From positions 353,501 through 417,500 of the forward strand of contig QGFZ01000003.1 of NCBI GenBank assembly GCA_003149065.1: 64,000 bases of DNA, in the 5' to 3' direction. The notes under the pieces are model-generated. The model had not been told where the DNA came from, did not search any database, and saw nothing but the letters and a program-made list of their open reading frames with translations. Shown one piece after another: positions 53,341-62,943 of this stretch. The stretch is from Ruminococcaceae bacterium R-25 (lineage in GTDB: Bacteria; Bacillota; Clostridia; Saccharofermentanales; Saccharofermentanaceae). Every line of letters begins with the position of its first letter. The first letter of the stretch is position 1. The translations under genes were made by a program, and so were the position numbers.

Positions 53341-53724
53341 TTGAAATCGGTAGCTTTAAGATTCAATTTTGAATTTAACAGGGTTTACCGGTACGGGAAA
53401 TTCGCGACCGGCAGATACCTGTCGGTTCACGTGCTCAAAAGACGAGAGGGAACCAAACAGAGTGGTTATAAAGTAGATCCGGTTTTGAGAAGAACCGGTT
53501 TTTGCGCAAACAAAAAAGAACTTGGAGCTGTAGGAAGAAACAGGGCAAGACGCCTTATGAGAGAAGCCTACAGACAGTTGGAAGACAGACTTCCGCAAGG
53601 ATTTGATTACGTATTTACTTTAAAGGCCAAGGGCGGGATCCCTGATTTTCACGAATTGAGCACAGATATGGGGAAGTGCCTTACGAGGCTCGATCTTTTG
53701 GAAGGAAGTTCCTATGATTCGTAA
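53341..53724 (+). CDS. rnpA: Ribonuclease P protein component
   Basis: 127 residues starting at TTG: an in-frame stop at 53323 excludes an earlier start and the N-terminus aligns with the family ([15 protein letters not shown]). RNR-type motif [14 protein letters not shown]. No clear Shine-Dalgarno, so it may depend on coupling to rpmH 26 bp upstream. Partner of the RNase P RNA in tRNA 5' processing. Overlaps yidD by 11 nt. Confidence 0.93.
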   Translation: MKSVALRFNFEFNRVYRYGKFATGRYLSVHVLKRREGTKQSGYKVDPVLRRTGFCANKKELGAVGRNRARRLMREAYRQLEDRLPQGFDYVFTLKAKGGIPDFHELSTDMGKCLTRLDLLEGSSYDS

Positions 53725-53926
53725 AGCCGTAATAGGGATGGTTCGCTGGTATCAGAAGTATATTTCTCCGGCAATCGGCCCCCATTGCAAGTACCAGCCT
53801 ACTTGTTCGCAGTACATGATCGACGCAGTAACGAAGTACGGCGTCATTAAGGGCGGACTTATGGGCATTTGGCGTATTTTGAGATGCAACCCGTTTTCAA
53901 AGGGCGGATACGATCCTGTCAGATAA
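53714..53926 (+). CDS. yidD: Membrane protein insertion efficiency factor YidD
   Basis: 70 residues: [32 protein letters not shown] and [13 protein letters not shown], the full YidD pattern with its conserved cysteines (listed by motif). Assists YidC. Confidence 0.95.
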   Translation: MIRKAVIGMVRWYQKYISPAIGPHCKYQPTCSQYMIDAVTKYGVIKGGLMGIWRILRCNPFSKGGYDPVR

Positions 53927-53964
53927 CCAATCAAGCAATTCAACACTAGAACCGGAGACCAATA

Positions 53965-55077
53965 ATGGGAGAAATTTTAGTTCAGTTATCAATTCTCGAC
54001 CCGCTGTACGTATTGTTCGGCTGGCTTACGAGAGTTTTGTTCCAGTTCTTCGGTAATTACGGTCTGGCAATTATCTTCCTTACAGTAATTATCAGAGGAG
54101 CTCTTATTCCTTTAAGCATCAGATCCCAAAAATCCATGCTCAAGATGCAGGCTTTAAGCGGTAAGCAGGCTGAGCTTCAGCGTATCTATGGAGATGATAA
54201 AGAGGCTTATCAGGAAGCTTTCATGAAGATGCAGAAGGAGAATGGTGCAGGCGGTCTTTCCGGATGCCTTCTACCGTTCCTTCAGTTATTCTTTATCTGG
54301 CCGATTTACCGTATCGTCAGCGGACCCTTGATCTACCTTTCACAGGTAAGCAAGGAAAACATCGCTTCAATGATCGAGCTCGGAAACAGATTCGGCGAAG
54401 GCGGAATCTTAGGTGGCAGCGGAAGAGTTTCAGTAGATATCCATATCGGTCTTATCAAGGCTCTTAACGAGAATGCACAGTTCCTTAACGAGTGCATCAA
54501 GCAGGGCTTTATCAAGCTCGACCAGATGGTTGACCTTCACTTCCTCGGAATGGATCTTACTGTTACACCTGCATGGAATCCCGTTACTATCTTCCACGAT
54601 CCCAAGACTTATGTTCCGATGCTCATCATTCCGGTCCTCGTAGTTGCTACGAACATTCTCGTCATGCAGATGACGAAGTGGCTCAAGCCCGGCTGGAAGG
54701 AAGAGGAAGAAGCAAAGAAGCGCGCTAAAGTTAACTCTGCAATGGACGGTCAGGCAGGCGGCAAGGGCGGCGCTGAGGATTACAGCCAGAACATGATGAA
54801 GATGATGAACTGGATGATGCCTATCCTCATGCTCGTTACAACATTCACGATGCCTGCTGCAATGGGTCTTTACTGGATCATCTCTGGTCTCATGAGCATC
54901 GTTACAAACATCATCGTTTACTACATGTTCACCAAGCCTTATGAGGCAAAGAAGGCTGAGATCGAAGCAAAGAAGGAAGCTGTTTTCAGAAAGTCCGGAA
55001 AAGCAGCTCTCGCAGGTGCTAATGCAGGCGCTGATGCAGACACTTCCAAGAAGAACGGCAAGAAAAATAAGAATTAA
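53965..55077 (+). CDS. yidC: Membrane protein insertase YidC
   Basis: 370 residues of the short Firmicute type without the large periplasmic domain. The hydrophilic-groove arginine is in VIIRGALIPLS; further segments include FIWPIYRIVS and a C-terminal GLYWIISGLMSIV. The tail is Ala/Lys-rich. Inserts membrane proteins alone or with SecYEG. Confidence 0.95.
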   Translation: MGEILVQLSILDPLYVLFGWLTRVLFQFFGNYGLAIIFLTVIIRGALIPLSIRSQKSMLKMQALSGKQAELQRIYGDDKEAYQEAFMKMQKENGAGGLSGCLLPFLQLFFIWPIYRIVSGPLIYLSQVSKENIASMIELGNRFGEGGILGGSGRVSVDIHIGLIKALNENAQFLNECIKQGFIKLDQMVDLHFLGMDLTVTPAWNPVTIFHDPKTYVPMLIIPVLVVATNILVMQMTKWLKPGWKEEEEAKKRAKVNSAMDGQAGGKGGAEDYSQNMMKMMNWMMPILMLVTTFTMPAAMGLYWIISGLMSIVTNIIVYYMFTKPYEAKKAEIEAKKEAVFRKSGKAALAGANAGADADTSKKNGKKNKN

Positions 55078-55103
55078 TTTGGCTCGAAGGAGGCCTTGCA
55101 TAT

Positions 55104-55820
55104 ATGGAAAAGACAGTAATCAAAACAGGAAAGACAGTTGATGAAGCAATTGAGGCAGCTCTTTCCGAGCTCGGTTGTACCAAAGAGCAGGCAACAATCG
55201 AAGTTGTTGAGGAAGGTACAGAAGGCGGCTTTCTCGGTTTAGGAAGAAAGGACGCTGAGGTAAAGGTTACATTTAATTCCGAAGAGGCAGCTGAAGCTTC
55301 TGCTCCTGCAGCTTCTGATGATACATATTACGGTGACGACGAGAGCTTTGAAGGCGACGCAGTAAGCGAAGCTGAAGATGCAGCAGCTAACTTTGTTGCA
55401 GAAGTTCTTTCCGGAATCGGCATCCACGGCAACATGGATTCTTACAGAGAAGATGACACTATCTATATCTCTGTAACAGGTTCTGACTGCGGTGCTGCAA
55501 TCGGACGTCATGGCGAGACACTCGAAGCTATTTCTTACATGACAAATCTCATCGCTAACAAGCACAGCGAGCAGAGAGTTCATGTTTATCTCGATGTAGG
55601 CGGATACAGAAAGCACAGAGAGCAGGTCATCAAGGGCCTCGCTGACAAGGCTGTATCAAGAGTAAGACGCTCCGGCCGCAAGGTTACAATGGAGGCTATG
55701 AGCCCTGCAGAGAGAAGGATCGTTCATTCTTATCTCCAGGATGTTAACGGCGTAACTACACATTCCGAGGGTGTTGAACCCAACAGATGCGTTGTTGTTA
55801 CTCCCGAGAGCAAGAAGTAA
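55104..55820 (+). CDS. jag: RNA-binding protein Jag/KhpB
   Basis: 238 residues: Jag_N (EKTVIKTGKTVDEAIEAAL, GFLGLGRKDAEV), an acidic Ala/Ser-rich linker (about 62-95), KH domain with GAAIGRHGETLEAI, and R3H with MSPAERRIVHSYL. In streptococci it works with KhpA in cell elongation control. AGGAGG upstream. Confidence 0.94.
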   Translation: MEKTVIKTGKTVDEAIEAALSELGCTKEQATIEVVEEGTEGGFLGLGRKDAEVKVTFNSEEAAEASAPAASDDTYYGDDESFEGDAVSEAEDAAANFVAEVLSGIGIHGNMDSYREDDTIYISVTGSDCGAAIGRHGETLEAISYMTNLIANKHSEQRVHVYLDVGGYRKHREQVIKGLADKAVSRVRRSGRKVTMEAMSPAERRIVHSYLQDVNGVTTHSEGVEPNRCVVVTPESKK

Positions 55821-55862
55821 TAACGGTTAAGATCACCATCTTATTTTCGCGGGCTTTTATTG

Positions 55863-57284
55863 ATGTATTCGTATGATGACGAACCTATCTGCGCCTGCTC
55901 GACGCCGGCCGGAATATCAGGTATAGCAGTTATCCGTATATCGGGTAACGGCTGTGGAATACTTGCCGATAAATGTTCCGTTATCTTAAGGTCTTCCGGA
56001 GATTATAAGAATTTATCAGAACTTCCCGGTTATACATGTGCGTTCGGATATGTAAAAGATCCGTCAAACAATGTAAAAGTCGATGAAGTTATTTTCACGC
56101 ACTTTGAAGCGCCTCATTCCTATACAGGCGAAGAGATGGTGGAGATATCATCTCACGGCTCCGGTGCGGTCAAGCAGGAGATATTGAAGTGCCTCGGTAT
56201 GTCAGGAATAAGAATGGCATATCCCGGCGAGTTCTCCAGAAGAGCTTTCATCAACGGCAAGATGAGTCTGGCTTCTGCCGAAGCTGTCATGGACGTCATC
56301 AATTCAGAGACCGAAAGACAGCTCGAAGCTGCAGGAAGCCTTATGTCCGGCAAGCTCGCTGAAGAGATCAGTTCCATTGAAAAGAATCTTTATGACCAGG
56401 CTGCAATGCTTGAGACTTTCACCGAATTTGATACTGAGGATCCCGAAGAAGAGGATGCCAAGTTGGAAGAGGTCAAGGATAACTTAAGCGACTGCCACGA
56501 CAGGCTTACTTCACTCTGCAAAGGTTACGGCAAGGGAAGAATATTGTCCGAACGCCTCCGCGTAGCGCTCCTGGGACTCCCTAACAGCGGCAAGAGTACG
56601 CTTCTTAATACTCTTACGGGTTTTGACAGAGCGATCGTCACAGAGGTTGCCGGAACGACCAGAGATACTATAGAAGTACAGCTCAACATTAACGGAATTC
56701 CTGTTACCCTGATCGATACAGCAGGTATCAGAGAGACAGAAGATATCATTGAGAATATCGGTATAGGCAAAGCTTATGAAGCGGGCAGGGGAGCTGATAT
56801 GGTCTTCTACATGATCCCGCCTGATATGACCGTTGATGAAGCATATACCTGCGTCATGGAAATAGCAGAAGACTGTGAATCGGTAACCGGCGTATTTTCG
56901 AAAAGCGATGCCGGCGAAAACCCTGACAGGGCCGAGATCGAATCAAAACTCGGTGAACTCGGAATTACCAATTTTATTTCCATCAGCGCTGAAGAAGATC
57001 TGAACATCGATAAGCTTGAAGACGTCATTATCGACTACTATAACGAGCTTGGCGGCGGAGCTTCCGAAGGGCTTCTTATCACCAACAGCAGACACTACAC
57101 TAAGTTTTTGAAAGCAACAAAGAAACTCGCACTTGCATTGGATGCACTCGATAATAATCTCGGAACCGAAGTCTGCGCATCTGCTTTAAGAGCATGCCTT
57201 GACGAGATCGGCGAGGTTACTGGCAAGACTGTATCCGCTACTTTGGCTGACACTATTTTCTCCAGATTCTGCATAGGTAAATAA
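55863..57284 (+). CDS. mnmE: tRNA modification GTPase MnmE
   Basis: 473 residues from the ATG at 55863 (a TTG directly before it is possible; the RBS is poor). N-terminal folate-binding domain (GISGIAVIRISG, HSYTGEEMVEISSHGS), G domain with GLPNSGKSTLLN, DTAGIRE and FSKSD-type NKxD, and the C-terminal CIGK that ends all MnmE proteins. With MnmG makes cmnm5U34 in tRNA. Confidence 0.96.
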   Translation: MYSYDDEPICACSTPAGISGIAVIRISGNGCGILADKCSVILRSSGDYKNLSELPGYTCAFGYVKDPSNNVKVDEVIFTHFEAPHSYTGEEMVEISSHGSGAVKQEILKCLGMSGIRMAYPGEFSRRAFINGKMSLASAEAVMDVINSETERQLEAAGSLMSGKLAEEISSIEKNLYDQAAMLETFTEFDTEDPEEEDAKLEEVKDNLSDCHDRLTSLCKGYGKGRILSERLRVALLGLPNSGKSTLLNTLTGFDRAIVTEVAGTTRDTIEVQLNINGIPVTLIDTAGIRETEDIIENIGIGKAYEAGRGADMVFYMIPPDMTVDEAYTCVMEIAEDCESVTGVFSKSDAGENPDRAEIESKLGELGITNFISISAEEDLNIDKLEDVIIDYYNELGGGASEGLLITNSRHYTKFLKATKKLALALDALDNNLGTEVCASALRACLDEIGEVTGKTVSATLADTIFSRFCIGK

Positions 57285-59219
57285 ATGACTATCCGTGAAG
57301 CTTTAGGTTTGGATACAAGCTTTGAAGCGGGAACATTTGATGTTGCCGTAGTAGGAGCAGGCCATGCCGGATGTGAAGCTGCACATGCCGCGGCAAAGCT
57401 CGGCCTTAACACGATCCTTTTCACGCTTTCATTAGACAGCCTTGCAAACCTTCCCTGCAACCCTTCTATCGGAGGCACCTCAAAGGGCCAGCTCGTAAGA
57501 GAGATAGATGCTTTGGGCGGCATTATGGGAATCATGGCTGATAAGTGCGCAGTCCAGATGAGAATGCTGAACCGTTCCAAAGGCCCTGCGGTATATTCAC
57601 CGAGAGCACAGGAAGACAGGCAGATGTATTCAATGGAGATGCGCTATTACCTGGAAAACCTTCCGCACCTCACATTGAAGCAGGCGCATATAACTGAGCT
57701 TCTTACTGACGAAGAAGGCAATGTTGCCGGTGTCATGACTGAGGGCAAAGCAATATACAGGGCACGTGCCGTTGTTATCTGTTCCGGCACATATATGGAA
57801 GCCCGCATTATAAGAGGTGAAGTCATCACGGAAAGCGGTCCTGACGGACTGCCGAGATCAGTGGGCCTTTCAGCTTCTTTGGGCTCTCTCGGTGTGCCGC
57901 TTTTGAGATTTAAGACGGGTACGCCCGTAAGAGTAAACTCCAATTCCATAGACTTTTCGCAGATGACAAGACAGGACGGCGAAGACGATATTCCGCCTTT
58001 CTCTTTCAGGAATGAGATGGAAGGAAAGTCCGTAGCGCCTGTAGATGAACAGATTCCTTGCTGGTCTATCTGGACAACGGAAGAGACCAGAAAAGTTATT
58101 TCGGATAACATGGACAGATCGCCCTTATACAGCGGCGAGATCAAGGGCATTGGCCCGAGATACTGTCCTTCGATAGAAGATAAATTCATGAGGTTCAAGG
58201 ATAAGACCAGACACCAGATCTTCGTTGAACCCATGGGACGCCATACGAACGAGATGTATCTGCAGGGGTTCTCAACGAGCCTTCCTGAAGAGATACAGGA
58301 GAAGATGGTCAAGTCTCTGCCGGGTCTCGCAAATGCCAAGATCCAGAGGGCAGCTTATGCGATCGAATACGATCTTGTAGATCCTCTGTCCATCAGGGCG
58401 AGCCTCGAATCAAAGGTAGTGCCCGGATTATTTACGGCAGGCCAGATAAACGGTTCTTCAGGTTATGAAGAAGCTGCAGCGCAGGGAATCGTGGCAGGCA
58501 TAAATGCCGCTATGAAGCTCCTCGGAAAAGAAGCAGTTATTATCGACAGATCTCAGGGCTACATCGGCGTACTCATTGATGACCTTGTTACCAAGGGTAC
58601 TCAGGAGCCTTACCGCATGATGACTTCACGCGCTGAATACAGATTGTTCTTAAGGCAGGATAATGCCGATGAGAGACTGACTCCTATAGGCCATGAGATA
58701 GGACTTATAGACGATGAAGTTTTTGCGAAGTTTAACGAAAAAATTGAAGCTATCGCTGTTGAGATGGAAAGACTCAAGAAGACATATGTCGCTCCTACTG
58801 AAAAATTGGGAGAACTTCTTGATTCCGTCGGACAGACATTGCCGAAGTCAGGTGAGAGCTTGGCAGATCTTATCAAGCGCCCGGGCGTAACATATGACCT
58901 TTTGGCACCTGTCGATAAAGACAGAAAGCCTCTTCCCGGGAACGTAAAGTTTGCGTGCGAGACCAATATTAAGTACGAAGGCTATCTGTCGCTCGAAAAA
59001 GAGAAGATAGAAAAATTCAAGAACTTAGAGAAGATCAAGCTCCCTGAGGATATCGATTATTCGCTCATAAAGGGATTAAGGATCGAAGCTACACAGAAAC
59101 TTACCAAGATGAAGCCTGAGAACGTCGGCAGAGCTTCCAGAATATCAGGTGTATCGCCTGCAGACTGCGAAGTACTGCTGGTTTATCTCGAACAGCGAAG
59201 GAGACAGAACAATGGCTGA
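57285..59219 (+). CDS. mnmG: tRNA uridine-5-carboxymethylaminomethyl synthase MnmG
   Basis: 644 residues: FAD loop VVGAGHAGCEAAHAAAKLG, CNPSIGGTSKGQLVREIDALGG by motif, TGTYMEA-like CSGTYMEARI, and QGRYINGSSGYEEAAAQG-type QINGSSGYEEAAAQG. Immediately follows mnmE. Confidence 0.97.
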   Translation: MTIREALGLDTSFEAGTFDVAVVGAGHAGCEAAHAAAKLGLNTILFTLSLDSLANLPCNPSIGGTSKGQLVREIDALGGIMGIMADKCAVQMRMLNRSKGPAVYSPRAQEDRQMYSMEMRYYLENLPHLTLKQAHITELLTDEEGNVAGVMTEGKAIYRARAVVICSGTYMEARIIRGEVITESGPDGLPRSVGLSASLGSLGVPLLRFKTGTPVRVNSNSIDFSQMTRQDGEDDIPPFSFRNEMEGKSVAPVDEQIPCWSIWTTEETRKVISDNMDRSPLYSGEIKGIGPRYCPSIEDKFMRFKDKTRHQIFVEPMGRHTNEMYLQGFSTSLPEEIQEKMVKSLPGLANAKIQRAAYAIEYDLVDPLSIRASLESKVVPGLFTAGQINGSSGYEEAAAQGIVAGINAAMKLLGKEAVIIDRSQGYIGVLIDDLVTKGTQEPYRMMTSRAEYRLFLRQDNADERLTPIGHEIGLIDDEVFAKFNEKIEAIAVEMERLKKTYVAPTEKLGELLDSVGQTLPKSGESLADLIKRPGVTYDLLAPVDKDRKPLPGNVKFACETNIKYEGYLSLEKEKIEKFKNLEKIKLPEDIDYSLIKGLRIEATQKLTKMKPENVGRASRISGVSPADCEVLLVYLEQRRRQNNG

Positions 59220-60078
59220 TGCTTTTCTTCCCAAAAAGAAGCCTCTTACAAAAGACGACATCAAGCGCTTAAGGGAGAGTCTCCCCAAAAAGGTCGAGAT
59301 AAGTTCTGAGGGTACAAAGATCACGAAAAAGGACGAGGAGACAGAAGAAGTAGCTCCTATCCTTGAATCTCATTCGAATGAGATCAGCGTTCCCCTGTCT
59401 GCAGAAGAGATCCGTTCATTCCAGATCTATGCAACGATGCTTAAAGAGAAGAACAAGGTAATGAACCTTACCGCCGTTGACGACGATAAGGGAATTGCCA
59501 TGAAGCATTTTATCGACTCTCTGACACTCTGCCCTTACATAAGAGACGAAGAGGCAAAATCCAAAAAGGATAAGCTCACATTTATCGATGTCGGTACAGG
59601 AGCAGGTTTCCCGGGCCTTCCTGTTAAGATCTCGTGCCCCGAGCTTTCCGTAACGCTCATGGATTCGCTTGATAAGCGCCTCAAGTTCTTGGATGAGGTC
59701 ATTACCGCATTAGACCTTAAGGACTGCACTACGGTGCATTCCAGGGCCGAAGACGCGGGCAGAAACAAGAAGTTCCGTGAGAAGTATGACATCGTAACTG
59801 CAAGGGCCGTAGCAAGGCTCTCTGTTCTTGCCGAATACTGCCTGCCTCTGGTTAAGGTCGGAGGAGTATTCCTCGCAATGAAGGCTCATTCCGAAGAAGA
59901 GGAAAAAGAAGCAGGCAAGGCTATCGCTCTTCTGGGTGGTACGATCGAAAAGACGGATTCATTCACTCTCCCCGGTTCTGACATGGAGAGATCCATAATA
60001 GTCGTACGCAAGATCCGTCCTACACCTGCAAGATTCCCGAGAAAAGCGGGCACACCTTCCAAAACCCCCATAGTCTGA
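59212..60078 (+). CDS. rsmG: 16S rRNA m7G527 methyltransferase RsmG with N-terminal extension
   Basis: 288 residues from the ATG at 59212, preceded by GAAGGAGA; the longer frame from 59149 lies in mnmG without an RBS. The enzyme core starts near residue 58 (LSAEEIRSFQIYATMLKEKNKVMNLTAV by motif) with the SAM loop FIDVGTGAGFPGLPVKI. The first 55 residues are Lys/Glu-rich and not usual for RsmG. Overlaps mnmG by 8 nt. Confidence 0.95.
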   Translation: MADAFLPKKKPLTKDDIKRLRESLPKKVEISSEGTKITKKDEETEEVAPILESHSNEISVPLSAEEIRSFQIYATMLKEKNKVMNLTAVDDDKGIAMKHFIDSLTLCPYIRDEEAKSKKDKLTFIDVGTGAGFPGLPVKISCPELSVTLMDSLDKRLKFLDEVITALDLKDCTTVHSRAEDAGRNKKFREKYDIVTARAVARLSVLAEYCLPLVKVGGVFLAMKAHSEEEEKEAGKAIALLGGTIEKTDSFTLPGSDMERSIIVVRKIRPTPARFPRKAGTPSKTPIV

Positions 60079-60135
60079 TAATAGGACATTTGTGCTATAT
60101 ATTATAATATTACGTGCGCGTGTGCGTTTAGTTAT

Positions 60136-60143
60136 GGTATAAT
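60136..60143 (+). promoter_or_regulatory. Extended -10 promoter of gyrA
   Basis: TGGTATAAT carries TG one base before a perfect TATAAT (60138-60143). No -35 match. A CCCGC/GCGGG hairpin (about 60190-60214) lies in the leader just before the RBS GGAGG. Confidence 0.55.
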
Positions 60144-60225
60144 ACTTTAGTTTGTAGATATATATCTATTTACTTAAGTATTCTAATTACCCGCAAAGCT
60201 TAGGTTTAGCGGGCGGAGGCGACAA

Positions 60226-62943
60226 ATGGCAGACATCGACGACAAGAAACAGGCCAGACTTCAGCAGGAAGCTGAGATGGACGAGGTGTTCAAGTCAGAA
60301 CAGACGACTATAGTTCCGGTTGACTTAGACGGGGAGATGAAGAAGTCCTTCATCGACTACGCAATGTCGGTTATCTCCGACCGTGCTCTCCCTGACATCA
60401 GAGACGGTCTTAAGCCGGTTCACAGAAGAATCCTTTATTCAATGTTTACTCAGGGTTTCACTCCCGAAAAGCCTTATCGTAAGTGCGCTACTACGATCGG
60501 TGACGTTTTGGGACGTTTCCACCCTCACGGAGACGCATCAGTTTACGATGCTCTCGTAAGACTTGCCCAGGATTTCTCATTGAGACATCCGCTGGTTGAC
60601 GGTCACGGTAACTTCGGTTCATTGGACGGAGACCCGCCGGCAGCTTACCGTTATACGGAGGCAAGACTCGAGAAGATCGCATTGGAGATGATGCGTGATA
60701 TCAACAAGAACACGGTTGATTTCAGACCTAACTTTGATGAACACGAGATGGAGCCTGTATCGCTTCCTTCACGTTTCCCGAACTTCCTCGTAAACGGTGC
60801 AGTCGGTATTGCTGTAGGTATGGCTACCAATATCCCGCCTCATAACCTCGGCGAAGTAATCGACGGATGCATCATGATGATGGAGAATCCTGACGTTACC
60901 GTCGATGAGCTCATGACAGTAGTTAAGGGCCCTGACTTCCCGACAGGCGGCGCTATCCTCGGTACATCAGGTATCAGAGAGGCATATCTCACAGGTAAAG
61001 GCCGTATCGTTGTACGTGCTCACGCCGAGATCGAGGACCATGCAGGCAAGACAAGGATCATCGTTCACGACATTCCTTATGCAGTCAACAAAGCAAGACT
61101 CATCGAGCGTATGGCTGACCTCGTTAAGGAAAAGAAGGTTGAAGGCATCTCTGGATTAAGAGATGAATCCGACCGTAATGAACAGGTGCGTATCGTAATC
61201 GAGCTCAAAAAGGACGCCAACGCAGACGTTGTTCTCAACCAGCTTTACAAGAACTGCTCACTCCAGGATGCATGCTGCGCTAACATGCTCGCACTTGTAC
61301 CAGACGCGGACGGCAAGCTCGAGCCTAAGCTCGTAGGCCTTAAGGAAGCGCTTTATTACTACATCCAGCATCAGGAAGATGTTGTTACTCGCCGTACACA
61401 GTACGATCTCGAAAAAGATGAGGCTAAGAAGCACATCGACGAAGGTCTCCTCATCGCCATGGATTACATTGATGAGATCATCGCGATCATCAGATCTTCA
61501 CGTACCGAGGCTGAGGCCAAGGTCCGTATGTGCGAGCGTTTCGGTCTTTCTGACAAGCAGGCACAGCATATCGTTGATATGAGACTCGGCCGTCTTACAG
61601 GTCTTGAGAGAGAAAAGCTCGAAGCTGAGATCAAGGCTCTCACAGAAGAGATCGAATACTTCCACAGAGTCCTTTCTGACAAGACTCTCCTTGATGACAT
61701 CATCAAGACAGAGATGACTGAGATCAAGAATAAATATGCTACACCGAGAGTTTCCGAGATCATCAACGGTTCCTTCGAGGATATCGACGACGAGTCACTC
61801 ATCGCAGAAGAGAATATCGTTGTAACTCTCACACACTTCGGTTATATCAAGCGCCAGAGAGTAGACAGCTACAAGGCTCAGCACAGAGGCGGCAGAGGAA
61901 TCTCCGGCCAGTCCACAAGAGAAGAGGACTATGTAGAGAAGATCATCACAACCACTACACACAAGTTCCTCCTGTGCTTCACCAATACAGGCCGTGTATT
62001 TAAGATCAAGGGCTACAAGATCCCTGAGACAACTTCACGTTCTGCAAGAGGCACAGCCCTTGTTAACCTCCTGAATCTCAATGACGGAGAGACGATCAGA
62101 AATATCATCCCGATCGACAGCTTCGAAGAACCTGACCTCTACCTCACAACGGTTACGAAGTACGGTGTTATCAAGAAGACATCGATCGACAAGTACGCAA
62201 ATATCAACAAAAATGGTCTTATCGCTACAAAGATCCGTGAAGGAGACAGCGTTGTTGCTGTTCAGCTCACAAAGGCAGGACAGGAAGTCATCGTTGTATC
62301 TGCAGCAGGTAAGTCTGTAAGATTCAACTCCGACGATGCACGTGACATGGGCCGTGGCGCTACGGGCGTACGTGCCATGAAGCTTGCAGACGACGATGAA
62401 GTAGTAGGTATGGAGCCTGTCGATCCTTCACGTGAGATCCTCGTTATCTCCGAGCTTGGTTACGGCAAACGTTCCAAGATCGACGATTACCGTGTACAGA
62501 GCAGAGGCGGTAAGGGAATCATTACTTACAAAGTTTCCGAGAAGACCGGAAGGCTTTGCGGTACAGTATCTGTTACTGATGACGATGACCTCCTCATCAT
62601 CACGAGTCAGGGCGTCATCATCAGAGTAAGGGCAAATGAGATCCCTACGCTCTCCAGAGCTACTTCAGGCGTTAAGCTCATGAAGTCCAACAAGGCACGC
62701 GTAGTTGACTTCGCTCTTACAGACAGAGAGATTGAAGAACCTGATGAGCTCGAGGGCGCAGAAGGCGCTGAAGGCATAGAGGATGCTGAAGTAACAGTTG
62801 ATACTGAAGAAGGCTTAAGCCCTAATGCCGAAAAGGTTCAGGAATTTGCAGATACGCTTGCTGCCGAGATAGAAGCAGAAGACATTGCAGCTCCTGAAGA
62901 TTCAGAAGGTTCTGACAAGAACGGTGAGGACGAAGATATTTGA
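60226..62943 (+). CDS. gyrA: DNA gyrase subunit A
   Basis: 905 residues. SFIDYAMSVISDRALPDIRDGLKPVHRRILY by motif, catalytic tyrosine in AAYRYTEARL, and a GyrA box QHRGGRG in the C-terminal beta-pinwheel, which separates it from ParC. An acidic tail of about 75 residues (from REIEEPDELEG) follows the pinwheel. gyrB is not adjacent. Its TGA overlaps the next ATG (TGATG). Confidence 0.96.
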   Translation: MADIDDKKQARLQQEAEMDEVFKSEQTTIVPVDLDGEMKKSFIDYAMSVISDRALPDIRDGLKPVHRRILYSMFTQGFTPEKPYRKCATTIGDVLGRFHPHGDASVYDALVRLAQDFSLRHPLVDGHGNFGSLDGDPPAAYRYTEARLEKIALEMMRDINKNTVDFRPNFDEHEMEPVSLPSRFPNFLVNGAVGIAVGMATNIPPHNLGEVIDGCIMMMENPDVTVDELMTVVKGPDFPTGGAILGTSGIREAYLTGKGRIVVRAHAEIEDHAGKTRIIVHDIPYAVNKARLIERMADLVKEKKVEGISGLRDESDRNEQVRIVIELKKDANADVVLNQLYKNCSLQDACCANMLALVPDADGKLEPKLVGLKEALYYYIQHQEDVVTRRTQYDLEKDEAKKHIDEGLLIAMDYIDEIIAIIRSSRTEAEAKVRMCERFGLSDKQAQHIVDMRLGRLTGLEREKLEAEIKALTEEIEYFHRVLSDKTLLDDIIKTEMTEIKNKYATPRVSEIINGSFEDIDDESLIAEENIVVTLTHFGYIKRQRVDSYKAQHRGGRGISGQSTREEDYVEKIITTTTHKFLLCFTNTGRVFKIKGYKIPETTSRSARGTALVNLLNLNDGETIRNIIPIDSFEEPDLYLTTVTKYGVIKKTSIDKYANINKNGLIATKIREGDSVVAVQLTKAGQEVIVVSAAGKSVRFNSDDARDMGRGATGVRAMKLADDDEVVGMEPVDPSREILVISELGYGKRSKIDDYRVQSRGGKGIITYKVSEKTGRLCGTVSVTDDDDLLIITSQGVIIRVRANEIPTLSRATSGVKLMKSNKARVVDFALTDREIEEPDELEGAEGAEGIEDAEVTVDTEEGLSPNAEKVQEFADTLAAEIEAEDIAAPEDSEGSDKNGEDEDI

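Noticed and set aside
54430..55101. 223-codon frame antisense to yidC
   Set aside because: Overlaps a certain gene entirely; composition is that of a mirrored membrane-protein gene and there is no RBS.
57647..58339. 230-codon frame antisense to mnmG
   Set aside because: Shadow of mnmG; no RBS and no motif.
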